DNA of 64,000 nucleotides. Origin: an uncultured Aquimarina sp. (lineage in GTDB: Bacteria > Bacteroidota > Bacteroidia > Flavobacteriales > Flavobacteriaceae). The notes below the pieces were generated by a model that saw only the letters and a program-made list of their open reading frames with translations, was not told the DNA's origin and did no database searches. Positions within the stretch are counted from its first letter, which is position 1; every line of letters starts with the position of its first letter. Of this stretch, positions 24,751 to 34,467 are shown in pieces. The stretch lies in the NCBI RefSeq assembly GCF_947496855.1, contig NZ_CANMED010000002.1:372001-436000 (forward strand). Direction: 5' to 3'. The position numbers and the translations under genes are program-made.

Positions 24751-27732
24751 ATGACTACAAAAAAAAATAAATCAATCCTGACTTTGATCTTTATGATTAC
24801 AAATCTATATATGTGGTCTCAAACTGAAAACACAAGACCCAATATTATTTTAATTTTTGCAGATGATTTAGGCTATACGGATGTAGGTTTTAATAGGCCT
24901 ACAGCTTTTCCAGAAGAATACGGTATAATACCAACTCCAGAATTAGATGCTCTAGCTAATAATGGTATGATTGCCAAAAATGCTCACGTAGCACATCCTT
25001 TTTGTGGACCTAGCAGAGCAGCTTTACTAACGGGTGTATATCCACATAGAATTTGTGCACAATACAACTTACCTAACAGCGTGGAGGACACTAATGGGAT
25101 ATCGACCAATGAAAAATTTTTTAGTAAGGTTTTACAAGAAAACAATTACAACACAGCTGCTATTGGAAAATGGCATCTAGGTGTTTCTGACAACTTTATT
25201 CCAAATACTAGAGGATTTGATTATTTTTTTGGAATGCTTGGTGGGGGGCATCAATATTTTGAGTCTGATTATGAAGCACAATATTATAACAGTATAAATA
25301 ATGGCAACCCTGTAACCAATGAATATAGAGTTCCTTTATTAAGGAATCAAAATTATGTAGATCGAACAGAATTTGATAATGATAAATATTTAACAAATAT
25401 ATTAACAGAGGAAGCTGTTAACTACATAAATACAAATGCAGCTAATACTGATCCATTTTTCATGTATCTGGCTTATAATGCTCCTCATACACCATTGCAA
25501 GCCCCTGCTGATAAAATTGCAATGTTTGATGCTGCTAATGGAAATGGAAGCCCAGGTAGTACATTTAGTTCTGTAGTAGCGGCAAGTCCTGACATCCTAA
25601 ATGCGAGAATCCCAAACAATTGGACGGGTACCGAGGCAGAATTCAGAGCATCATTAGTTGAGGATCGCCTTACATATGCTACAATGGTAAGTATAATGGA
25701 TGAGGGTATTGGTTTAGTAAAAGACGCTTTAGAAGCAAATAATATTTTAGACAACACATTAATCGTATTTATGAGTGATAATGGAGGTAAACTCAGACAA
25801 GCAGGAGCGGTAAATTACCCTTTAACTCAAGGAAAAGGAAGTGTAGACGAAGGAGGGCACCGAGTTCCAATGTTTTTTCACTGGCCTAATGAAATATCTA
25901 CTGGACAAACTTATGATCATTTAGTATCTTCAATAGATTTATATCCATCATTTTTGGAATTAGCTGGCGCAGCAGTTCCTAGTGGTAAATTACTTGAAGG
26001 AAAAGCCCTCTTAAACGATATTGTAGCTAATCAAGATGCACGTTCTGGAGAATCTATATATGTTATGCGACCGCAAAATGGTTTTCATAATGCTGCTATA
26101 ATGAATGGAGACTACAAAATTACTAAAAAGGGTAATGGCTCTTCTACTGAAGATTGGAAACTATATAACATAGCTACAGATTTAGCAGAAAGTACGGACA
26201 TCAGAAGTTCATTACCAAACGCAGAAACAATAGTTGAAAATATGCTTACTCAAGCGGTAGCTTGGGTCTCTGATTTTCAAAATGTAGACCCTTGTTGGTT
26301 TGATCATAACAGACCACATCCTCATCAAGCATTATGGAACAATGGTTCTTTACCAAGATATGATGCACTTTTCGGAATGCCGCTTATTTCATCAACTGAT
26401 GAGATTAATATTAAAGGGACAACTAATTCGGTAGAAGGACAAACAAATGGTCTCTTTACGGTAAGTTTACCAACAGGAATTAACGCAAATGAAGATATAC
26501 TTGTTGGTTACTCAGTAGGTGGAACAGCGACTACAGATGGTTCCGATTACATGTCGCTTTCAGGAACGGTAACGATTTTAGAAGGTACAAATAGTTTAGA
26601 TATAGCCATTATATCTAGTGATGATGGGATTCCAGAAGAAATGGAAACAGTTATTATTGAAATAACAAACGTATCTACAGGTACTTTCAATAGTACTCCT
26701 GCAGAAATAACTATATCAGATGTTACAATACCAACTTCGCTGACTGCAGGTGATATAGCTATAGTCGGATATAAAGCAGATGAAGGTAATATAGGAGAAT
26801 TAGCTTTTATAATACTAAAAGATATTACACCAGGAACGTCCATTAGTTTTTCTAACAGAAGTTGGAAAAGTGATGGTTCGTTTAATATAGCAGGTAATGG
26901 AAATCCTTTTGGAATCGATGATGTCTTTTCTTGGACTGCTGCTAGTGCGCATAGTATCGGAACTGTTTTTAAACTAGGAAGAGATGGTATTGTAACCAGC
27001 GTAATTAATAATGCAGAAACCCCTGTTGGAAATACGACACAAACCTTTGGTACTGACGGCGATTGGGATTTATCTCCCGTTGGAGATTCGGTTTTAATAT
27101 ATGCAGGAGATTCATCGACACATCCTGATGACAATAGTAATCTTTGGATTACTGGGCTCAATACTAATGGAATAGAAAACACAAATATTCAATCTGCTGG
27201 TTGGGCCGTAGGTGGTGGAAACGCTTATTGTGAACTTCCAGTAGCACTTATTGGATATGACATTGATGTCTCAGGTGGTGATGTAGCCAACCCTTATGAT
27301 CAAAATTTTGGAGTATATGTAGGAAATTCAGACGGTAATATCGCAGTATTAAGAAATAGTATAAATGATTTTACAAATTGGAATTCGAATGAAACTAATC
27401 CTTATAACTTGTGGAAAAACGATAATACAGTAGCTGGTAATACAGGGGACATTATATTAAACCAGCAGACACTTTCTTTTGACGAACAAGAACAAAACGA
27501 TTTAAATATATTTCCAAATCCTTCTCAAGGCTCTATAAACTTTAATTTTAAAAATACCGTTACCGATTTAGAAATTACCATTTTAACACTTACCGGTAAG
27601 GCTATCAAAAAAATTAAAGGAACCAATATAAACAAACGACAAATTGATATTTCTCCTTTTGCTAAAGGAATTTATCTGATGAGAATAAGTGCAGATAATC
27701 AAGTTTTAATAAAAAAAGTAATAAAAATTTAA
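24751..27732 (+). CDS. Multidomain S1 sulfatase with Calx-beta-like domain and T9SS sorting domain
   Basis: A 993-residue secreted enzyme, about twice the usual sulfatase length. Residues 1-24 form the signal peptide. Residues 28-530 are an S1 sulfatase with Asp38-Asp39 (FADDLGYTDVGF), the CGPSRAALLTG signature (formylglycine Cys85), GKWHLG and MSDNGGKLRQAG. Residues about 555-660 resemble a Calx-beta domain (GTATTDGSDYMSLSGTVTILEG, DDGIPEEMETV). Residues 665-890 form a further beta-rich domain found in extracellular Bacteroidota proteins (GDIAIVGYKAD, IVTSVINNAET). The end (FPNPSQGSIN to LIKKVIKI) is a type A T9SS sorting domain. So, unlike the other two sulfatases, it is exported through the outer membrane. 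It heads the susCDE operon (32 nt to susC). Confidence 0.86.
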   Translation: MTTKKNKSILTLIFMITNLYMWSQTENTRPNIILIFADDLGYTDVGFNRPTAFPEEYGIIPTPELDALANNGMIAKNAHVAHPFCGPSRAALLTGVYPHRICAQYNLPNSVEDTNGISTNEKFFSKVLQENNYNTAAIGKWHLGVSDNFIPNTRGFDYFFGMLGGGHQYFESDYEAQYYNSINNGNPVTNEYRVPLLRNQNYVDRTEFDNDKYLTNILTEEAVNYINTNAANTDPFFMYLAYNAPHTPLQAPADKIAMFDAANGNGSPGSTFSSVVAASPDILNARIPNNWTGTEAEFRASLVEDRLTYATMVSIMDEGIGLVKDALEANNILDNTLIVFMSDNGGKLRQAGAVNYPLTQGKGSVDEGGHRVPMFFHWPNEISTGQTYDHLVSSIDLYPSFLELAGAAVPSGKLLEGKALLNDIVANQDARSGESIYVMRPQNGFHNAAIMNGDYKITKKGNGSSTEDWKLYNIATDLAESTDIRSSLPNAETIVENMLTQAVAWVSDFQNVDPCWFDHNRPHPHQALWNNGSLPRYDALFGMPLISSTDEINIKGTTNSVEGQTNGLFTVSLPTGINANEDILVGYSVGGTATTDGSDYMSLSGTVTILEGTNSLDIAIISSDDGIPEEMETVIIEITNVSTGTFNSTPAEITISDVTIPTSLTAGDIAIVGYKADEGNIGELAFIILKDITPGTSISFSNRSWKSDGSFNIAGNGNPFGIDDVFSWTAASAHSIGTVFKLGRDGIVTSVINNAETPVGNTTQTFGTDGDWDLSPVGDSVLIYAGDSSTHPDDNSNLWITGLNTNGIENTNIQSAGWAVGGGNAYCELPVALIGYDIDVSGGDVANPYDQNFGVYVGNSDGNIAVLRNSINDFTNWNSNETNPYNLWKNDNTVAGNTGDIILNQQTLSFDEQEQNDLNIFPNPSQGSINFNFKNTVTDLEITILTLTGKAIKKIKGTNINKRQIDISPFAKGIYLMRISADNQVLIKKVIKI

Positions 27733-27764
27733 TGATGGGGAATAACAAAATAAAATGTAATTAA

Positions 27765-30700
27765 ATGAAATATATTAACGGAATACATAAAACACAAAAT
27801 TTAAAGTTTTGGCTGCAGGTGTTTTTTACACTATTTTTTAGTTTCTCGGTTTATTCGCAAACTATTATTGTGAATGGAACTGTTACAGGAGAAGATGATG
27901 GTTTACCAATACCTGGGATAAATGTTTTAATTAAAGATACCTCTAAAGGAACATCCACCAATTTTGATGGAAACTTTGCAATAGAAGCTAGTATAGGAGA
28001 CATACTAATTTTTACTTATTTGGGCCTTAAATCTCAATCATTAAAAGTAAAAAATTCTACAATGAATATTAGAATGGAACTAGAAGCTAGCAGCTTAGAT
28101 GAAATCATAGTTATTGGTTACGGGACTCAATCGAAAAAAGAAGTTACAGGTGCTGTTTCTCAAGTAAAAGCTAAAGAAATTGAAAATGTGATTACTGCCG
28201 ATGTAAGCTCTGCACTTAGAGGACAGGTTGCAGGGCTAAATGTTACTTCTGCCAGTGGAGAACCAGGAGAAGGTTCAGGTATTCTTATAAGAGGTGTTTC
28301 TTCTTTAACTGGTTCTAATGACCCTTTATTTGTAGTAGATGGTGTACCTCAATCTGGCGACCCACAATTAAACCCTAATGAAATAGAAACAATAGACGTC
28401 CTTAAAGACGCAGCTTCTGCTTCTATTTATGGCGTGAGAGCATCAGGGGGGGTTATTTTAATTACCACAAGAAGGGGAAAAGAAGGTAATACCAAAATAG
28501 AATTTAATTACAGTAATGGTATCCAACAAATAACAAGAAGAGCGGCTTTAATGAATACTAATGAACAAATTTTCTTTGATTTAAATGATCAGTCTCGAGG
28601 CACTCCTTTTTCACCTGCTCGCTCGGATAGATTTAGTTTACTTAATGATAATGATCCTAGAGATTTAGTACAAAACGATAACGCAATTTTAAGAAGAGCG
28701 AATTTAAATATATCAGGAGGAAATGAAAATTCCAATTATAATTTCACTTTAGGCTATTTTGATCAAGAAGGTAATGTAATCAATTCCTCACTAAGACGAT
28801 ATAATCTGAGAGGTGGTTTTAGAATAAAGAAAAGTCGCTGGTCTTTTAATAATAGTTTTGGTTTTACTGTGGACGATAGAGAACGACCAAATTTCAACTT
28901 ATTAATTCTTGCTCAGCGTGCTTTCCCATATTTAGAACGTGTGGATGGTAATTCAAACAATATTATTGATGACAATGATGAGCGTTTATCCAATATCAAT
29001 CAACTTCTTGGTGCTTTGACTAGAGTAAGAGAATTGGGGCGTTATAGATTTGACGCAAGTTCTGAGATAGGATACAAAATAAGTCCTAATCTAACATTTA
29101 AAATGCTTACAAGTGGTGTCGTTACTAATGAATTTGAAACACAAACACAACCACCTTTTCAAACGTTTGATCAAGCTGGAAATCCCCAACAAACGGAATT
29201 TGATAATTTTGTATACGAATCTAGAAGCAGACGGATACTGATAAACTGGAATAGTAGTTTAAACTATGTTAAAGATTTTGGAAATCATGCAATAGAAGCA
29301 CTTGCATTATTCTCTATAGAACAAGATAATTTCACTTCAATAGGAACATTCGCGCAAGGGCTTTTATTCGATAACCCTACAAATCTCTCTCAAGGAACTA
29401 TTGGAGCAGGTGCCGCTTCTAATGGTCTATTACTTAGAGGAACCCCTTTCATTAATCCAGATTTTAGAGATCGCCGAATAGGTAGTGTTGGTCGTCTTCA
29501 ATATAATTACGATGGGAAATATTTATTAAGCGCTAGTGGAAGATATGATGGTTCTAATAAATTTGCTTCTGGTAGTCAATATGCGTTTTTTCCTTCAGCC
29601 TCTGTAGGATGGAATGTTTCTGAAGAAAAATTTTGGAAAAAGATAAAACCTGTAGTAAATAATCTAAAATTTAGAGCAAGTTATGGGACATCTGGTAATG
29701 ATAGAATTCAATCCTATTCATTTCAGAATGTATTATTAGGAGGCTTTGATGCGGCATTTCAAGATTCATCTGGTAGTAGCATCGTATCGCCAGGAGCAGC
29801 TGTTACAAGATATGGAAATTCCAATTTAAAATGGGAAACAAGTACACAAAGTAATTTTGGTGTAGACGCAAATTTTTTTAAAAACACGTTGGAATTGACT
29901 TTTGATTATTACACTGGAAATAAGAAAGATTTGCTAGTTAACTTACCTGTAACGCCAAGTTTTATAGGAATCACTACTGGAGATCTTTTTGCAAATCAGC
30001 GATTCACTCCATTTAACGTTGGTGATATGAAAAACAGTGGATTCGAAGCTTCCTTGCGCTACAGACCTACAACCGGGAAGATTCGATGGAATATACTAGG
30101 TACTTTTGCCGCTAACAAAAACGAAATCATACGATTAAACGGAGATATTAATCAACAATTATTTAACACATTTCCTGTTTTTAATGATGGTAGGTCTAAT
30201 GTAATTGGTCTTCAGGTAGGCAGAGAAGCAGGTTCTTTCCTGGTTTTTCCGACAGATGGTTTGTTAAGGACCCAAACTGAAGTAGATACATACAACACCC
30301 AATTTAACACAACTGCAGAAATTGGAGATTTAAGATACATTGACACAGATGGTAATGGAGAATTGCGAAATAACGGTGACCGTATTTATGGAGGTAGTGG
30401 TTTACCTGATTTTGAAATTGGTTTAAATCTATCAGCTACATATAAGAATTGGTATTTCAATACCAATTGGTATGCCTCTGTGGGTAATGAAGTCTATAAC
30501 GCTACTAGAGCCAATGCCATCAATGACAGACGTTCTCAAGATTTACTATATCAGTTTGTTCCTGGTGTAAATGAAAATACGAACATTCCCACATTTAGGG
30601 GTCGATCACCACTGCATCCCAATTTTAGACCTGATACCGATTTTTATATTGAAGATGGTTCTTTTATACGGTTAGCGAATGTGGTTGTATCTTATAGGTT

Positions 30701-30896
30701 GCCTACTGATGTTACTGATAAATTAGGTTTAGGGACATTTAACATATACGCTAATGCTCAAAACGTATTAACATTAACAGAATATTCAGGTCTAGACCCG
30801 GAAGTAGGAGGCAATAATATCCAAAGAAGAGGACTGGACATTGGAGTAATTCCAATTACAGCAAGTTATAACTTAGGAGTACGATTAAATTTTTAA
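27765..30896 (+). CDS. susC: SusC-type TonB-dependent glycan importer (second pair)
   Basis: A 1043-residue TonB-dependent transporter with signal peptide (FSFSVYSQ). The carboxypeptidase-like domain (DGLPIPGINVLIKDTSKGTSTNFDGNF), TonB-box region (LDEIIVIGYGTQSKKEVTGAVS), plug (GILIRGVSSLTGSNDPLFVVDGVP, DAASASIYGVRASGGVILITTRRG) and a barrel ending in SYNLGVRLNF are all present. It lies 32 nt after the T9SS sulfatase and 5 nt before its susD, so sulfatase, importer and binding proteins form one unit. Two distinct SusC pairs in one locus suggest that two oligosaccharide types, perhaps differing in sulfation, are imported separately; that is an inference. Confidence 0.93.
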   Translation: MKYINGIHKTQNLKFWLQVFFTLFFSFSVYSQTIIVNGTVTGEDDGLPIPGINVLIKDTSKGTSTNFDGNFAIEASIGDILIFTYLGLKSQSLKVKNSTMNIRMELEASSLDEIIVIGYGTQSKKEVTGAVSQVKAKEIENVITADVSSALRGQVAGLNVTSASGEPGEGSGILIRGVSSLTGSNDPLFVVDGVPQSGDPQLNPNEIETIDVLKDAASASIYGVRASGGVILITTRRGKEGNTKIEFNYSNGIQQITRRAALMNTNEQIFFDLNDQSRGTPFSPARSDRFSLLNDNDPRDLVQNDNAILRRANLNISGGNENSNYNFTLGYFDQEGNVINSSLRRYNLRGGFRIKKSRWSFNNSFGFTVDDRERPNFNLLILAQRAFPYLERVDGNSNNIIDDNDERLSNINQLLGALTRVRELGRYRFDASSEIGYKISPNLTFKMLTSGVVTNEFETQTQPPFQTFDQAGNPQQTEFDNFVYESRSRRILINWNSSLNYVKDFGNHAIEALALFSIEQDNFTSIGTFAQGLLFDNPTNLSQGTIGAGAASNGLLLRGTPFINPDFRDRRIGSVGRLQYNYDGKYLLSASGRYDGSNKFASGSQYAFFPSASVGWNVSEEKFWKKIKPVVNNLKFRASYGTSGNDRIQSYSFQNVLLGGFDAAFQDSSGSSIVSPGAAVTRYGNSNLKWETSTQSNFGVDANFFKNTLELTFDYYTGNKKDLLVNLPVTPSFIGITTGDLFANQRFTPFNVGDMKNSGFEASLRYRPTTGKIRWNILGTFAANKNEIIRLNGDINQQLFNTFPVFNDGRSNVIGLQVGREAGSFLVFPTDGLLRTQTEVDTYNTQFNTTAEIGDLRYIDTDGNGELRNNGDRIYGGSGLPDFEIGLNLSATYKNWYFNTNWYASVGNEVYNATRANAINDRRSQDLLYQFVPGVNENTNIPTFRGRSPLHPNFRPDTDFYIEDGSFIRLANVVVSYRLPTDVTDKLGLGTFNIYANAQNVLTLTEYSGLDPEVGGNNIQRRGLDIGVIPITASYNLGVRLNF

Positions 30897-30901
30897 TTAA
30901 G

Positions 30902-32683
30902 ATGAATAAAATACAATATATATTAACGGTTATTTGCGCATTTTTTATCATTTCGTGTGATGATTATTTAGAAGAACCAAATCCTAATGCGCCTGAGTTT
31001 CCTGATACAATTCAAGATTTAGAGGATACCAACTTACTTATAAATGCTTCATATAACAGTTTATTTCATCATTATGTTTTGAGTATTGAAGAGAATACTT
31101 TAAATTCTGATGAAGGTTCTGTCGGCAACAGAGGAAATGGTGGTAATAACCCACTAGATAGATTAGTCTGGTATAGACATGAGTATAACTCTGCGACGAC
31201 AGAAGTTTCGAGAAAATGGGCAGCTTTATATCGAGGTATTTTTATAGCTAATCAAGCTCTTTATGGATTAGAACTTATTGAATCCACAATTAACTCTCAA
31301 CCTGAAATCGACGAATGGAATAAGCAAAAAGCAGAAGCTCAATTTTTTAGAGGACTTTATCATTTTTATCTACATTCTACTTTTAACAACGGGAATGTAA
31401 TTATTCGTGATCGATATGAAGAAGATTTAGATGCTAGAAATAGAGATGTATCTCCTTCTGAGGAAGTAAGAGAATTTTTTAGACAAGATCTAGAAGAAGC
31501 TATTGAGTTTTTACCAAATCCAAGTGAGATTGAAGAAAAGGGAAGGATTACCAAAGGCGCTGCTACAATGATATTAGCGAATAGTTATTTATACGAGGGT
31601 ACAGATGCATCCATTGAAACTGCAAAAGTTCTTTATCAAAGTTTAATAAATGATTTTGGTTACCAGCTGGAGACAGACATGGCTAAGATGTTTACAACGG
31701 AAGGAGAATTTAATAGGGAGTCTATATTTGAAATACCATACACTATAGATTTTAATGTTACTGATAATGCATTTGACGAAAACAGCCTTCACAATAGATT
31801 AGCAGGACGTAGTGCGCCTTTTGCTTTTGGAGGTCAACAGCGTTTCCTGCCATCTTCTTGGCTTATTCTAGAATATCTAAATGAAGAAATAGACCCATTG
31901 GATAATAGAAATATTATTCAGGCCGGTAACGGATCAACAGTTACTAGAAGAGTATCCATGAGAGCTTCTGCTATGGTTGCATTAAATGATGATCTAGACA
32001 CTCGTGTTTATCAAAGTACAAATGTGCTTCAAGCTGGAAATCTAGGTGGGGGTAATAATAACTTTATTGCATCAATGTTCAAAAAGTATACAAACCAAGA
32101 TATTGCTAATAGCGAGCAAGCTACTGCCTCTGGAGATCGTAATAAATCAGGAAAAAACGTCACAATTAATAGACTATCAGAGGTTTACTTAAATCTTGCA
32201 GAATGTTATATAAGACAAAATCAAATTAATGATGCATTAAATGCTATTAATGCGGTCAGATCACGCTGGGGGTTAGTACAATTAGGAGTTGGTTCTCCAA
32301 GTGCAAGTTTTGACAACATCATGTACGATCAAACGAGTTTAATGGAACGTCTAATGTTTTTTGAAAAACCTTTGGAATTATCTGCGGAAGGTCAAGCTAT
32401 AAGAAACATTGATCTACGCCGTTGGAATATTGCGCAAGCCAGGTTTTCTGATTTAGCTTTAAGACAGTACCACCCAATACCATACAATGCTCCAACGGAT
32501 TTATCCAGAGGCTCCATAACATCTCGAGATAATGGAACAATTACGCTACTCGACCCTTCAAACCCTCCTGGCAATTTAAATATTATATACAACGAATTTG
32601 AAGGTGCTGCAGCTAACTATAGTATTAATCAAGGTTACCTTCCTATTCCAGAGGATGAAGTAAACAACAATACTTTAAACTAA
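30902..32683 (+). CDS. susD: SusD/RagB-family glycan-binding lipoprotein (second pair)
   Basis: A 593-residue lipoprotein (lipobox IISC, Cys19). SusD/RagB features: AEAQFFRGLYHFYLHSTF, the helical repeats around KGAATMILANSYLYEG, RLSEVYLNLAECYIRQNQINDALNAINAVRSRWG and FFEKPLELSAEGQAIRNIDLRRW. It pairs with the SusC encoded 5 nt upstream and is followed 5 nt downstream by the SusE-like lipoprotein. The glycan specificity is unknown; the operon context implies a sulfated oligosaccharide. Confidence 0.9.
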   Translation: MNKIQYILTVICAFFIISCDDYLEEPNPNAPEFPDTIQDLEDTNLLINASYNSLFHHYVLSIEENTLNSDEGSVGNRGNGGNNPLDRLVWYRHEYNSATTEVSRKWAALYRGIFIANQALYGLELIESTINSQPEIDEWNKQKAEAQFFRGLYHFYLHSTFNNGNVIIRDRYEEDLDARNRDVSPSEEVREFFRQDLEEAIEFLPNPSEIEEKGRITKGAATMILANSYLYEGTDASIETAKVLYQSLINDFGYQLETDMAKMFTTEGEFNRESIFEIPYTIDFNVTDNAFDENSLHNRLAGRSAPFAFGGQQRFLPSSWLILEYLNEEIDPLDNRNIIQAGNGSTVTRRVSMRASAMVALNDDLDTRVYQSTNVLQAGNLGGGNNNFIASMFKKYTNQDIANSEQATASGDRNKSGKNVTINRLSEVYLNLAECYIRQNQINDALNAINAVRSRWGLVQLGVGSPSASFDNIMYDQTSLMERLMFFEKPLELSAEGQAIRNIDLRRWNIAQARFSDLALRQYHPIPYNAPTDLSRGSITSRDNGTITLLDPSNPPGNLNIIYNEFEGAAANYSINQGYLPIPEDEVNNNTLN

Positions 32684-32688
32684 ATAAG

Positions 32689-34413
32689 ATGAAAAGATAT
32701 ATTTTTTTAATGTCGATTACCCTTATTTCATTAATAGGATGTAACAAGGATGATGCTAATTTTACGGAGTTTTCTAAACCAGAGTTGTTTACTCCTGCAC
32801 TGGCAACAATTAATGAAGAAACTCTACAAACTCCAATACCGATTGCTGTAGATAATTTCTCCTCTATAGCCGATGTATCGAGAGGCATTATTTCTAGATC
32901 TTGGAGAATAGATACTGGAATGTCATTTTTAAATGAAGAATTTACACCAGCTGATAGTTTAAATTTAAATCAGTTTATTTTGGGAGGAAGAGGGAGTTCT
33001 CGTTCCAATATCTTTTTCCTTTTCGATGAAGCTGGATCAAAAGAAGTTAACTTAAGACAAGTTTTTGACGAAGAGGTTAATTTTTCTGGCCAAACAGCAG
33101 TACAGGAAGGAGACAATTGGATATTAGAAACTACTTTTTTCTACAATGTATTTGATAACCTAAATCCGGAAGCAGTAATTTTTAATCAAGATGAATCTAC
33201 TGAATTAGGACGTCTAAACGCTAATCAGAATCCCAATCGTAATGATATTAGTAATTTTGAAACCATTACAATTGAGGCAGGAAGTTCTTTGAACTTCAGA
33301 GATGATACTACAATTGGTAATCCAGACGGAAGAATATGGGAGTTTTCTGAAGGCAGTCCGTCGGAAAGCACTGAAGAATCAGTCAACGTATCTTACAACA
33401 GATTAGGTGAATATTTAATAGATATAACCTCAACAAGGGCTCCAAGAGGTAATACTTTAAACGCTGCATCAAAAACAAAAACACTTCCATATATTATCAA
33501 AGTAATTCCCTCTTCACAGCCTTTTATTGCTACCAATGCCAGGGTTATTGATGATGGTGGAATCTTAGGTGAGGGAAGTTCTATAATTGAGTTAGCAGTA
33601 AACGGTGAGTTGGAAGACTTTTCTGGAGCAGAGAGCAACTTCACAATAAATGTGGTAAATACGGGCTTCAATCAAAATATTTCTGTTACTTCTGCTGAAG
33701 TAAGCACTACTGACCCAACTGTAATAAGATTAAACTTAGCAGAGCAGGTATATAATTCAGATACTATCACAATTTCTTACGACGCGTTAACACCAATTAT
33801 GTCTGTAGACACAAGAACACTTAATTCTTTTATAGATTTATCTGTTGAACCAGTACTAATAAATGTATTACAACCTGCCTCTAATCCAAGTTTTGAAGTT
33901 GGTGTTAGTAATGATAGAAGAGGTAATTCGCAAGGATATAATCTTTTTGTTGGTGGCGGTGGTAATAATTTAGATAATGCTAGAAATACAGATGGTAGTT
34001 TACAGATTAATAGAAGTACAGAGCAATCTAGCGAAGGTAGTGCATCGATGAGGTTTGACGCTGAAATGCCTTTAATTGCTGGTTTTCTAAGTTATAGTAA
34101 TACTATAATTTCAAACTCTAATATACCAAGTGGCGAATTTATACTTGCTTATGATATTTATATTGAAGGAGGATCTACTTTTAATGGTATTTTTAGTAGA
34201 ATTGTTGGTGCCACGCCTGCGAATGAAGTAATGTTATTAGATAACTCCATTAGTGATGAATGGTTTACGGTCGAACGTCAATTCACTTTAACTGATCCTT
34301 TATCTGGAAATATTATTTTCAATTTTAGAAATAATGATAATGTTGGAATTACAGGAAGACAAACTTTCTATTTAGATAATATAAGGGTTTTAGTTGTGGA
34401 AAATAGACCTTAA
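32689..34413 (+). CDS. SusE/F-position surface lipoprotein with C-terminal carbohydrate-binding-like domain
   Basis: A 574-residue lipoprotein (lipobox IGC, Cys18) in the SusE/SusF position directly after susD. The body consists of beta-rich, Ig/PKD-like segments (ISRSWRIDTG, GRIWEFSEGSPS, LGEYLIDITS). The last ~170 residues start with NPSFEVGVSNDRRGNSQGYN and end in FYLDNIRVLVVENRP, the pattern of a CBM4/9-type jelly roll. A role in holding the polysaccharide at the surface fits both position and domains. It does not look like an enzyme. There is no strong hairpin behind it; a poly-A run and 54 nt lead to the cycloisomerase gene, so read-through into the catabolic genes is likely. Confidence 0.72.
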   Translation: MKRYIFLMSITLISLIGCNKDDANFTEFSKPELFTPALATINEETLQTPIPIAVDNFSSIADVSRGIISRSWRIDTGMSFLNEEFTPADSLNLNQFILGGRGSSRSNIFFLFDEAGSKEVNLRQVFDEEVNFSGQTAVQEGDNWILETTFFYNVFDNLNPEAVIFNQDESTELGRLNANQNPNRNDISNFETITIEAGSSLNFRDDTTIGNPDGRIWEFSEGSPSESTEESVNVSYNRLGEYLIDITSTRAPRGNTLNAASKTKTLPYIIKVIPSSQPFIATNARVIDDGGILGEGSSIIELAVNGELEDFSGAESNFTINVVNTGFNQNISVTSAEVSTTDPTVIRLNLAEQVYNSDTITISYDALTPIMSVDTRTLNSFIDLSVEPVLINVLQPASNPSFEVGVSNDRRGNSQGYNLFVGGGGNNLDNARNTDGSLQINRSTEQSSEGSASMRFDAEMPLIAGFLSYSNTIISNSNIPSGEFILAYDIYIEGGSTFNGIFSRIVGATPANEVMLLDNSISDEWFTVERQFTLTDPLSGNIIFNFRNNDNVGITGRQTFYLDNIRVLVVENRP

Positions 34414-34467
34414 ACATCATTTTATCAAAAAAAAAAAACACTACATTATTTTAAATAAACCACAATC

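Noticed and set aside
26547..27182. 211-codon open frame on the minus strand opposite the T9SS sulfatase
   Set aside because: It lies wholly inside a well-supported gene, has no domain and no start context, and is a by-product of the low stop density in the repeat-rich beta domains.
34420..34445. Poly-A run after the SusE-like gene as a terminator
   Set aside because: There is no stem before it, and the cycloisomerase gene follows closely; operon continuity is more likely.
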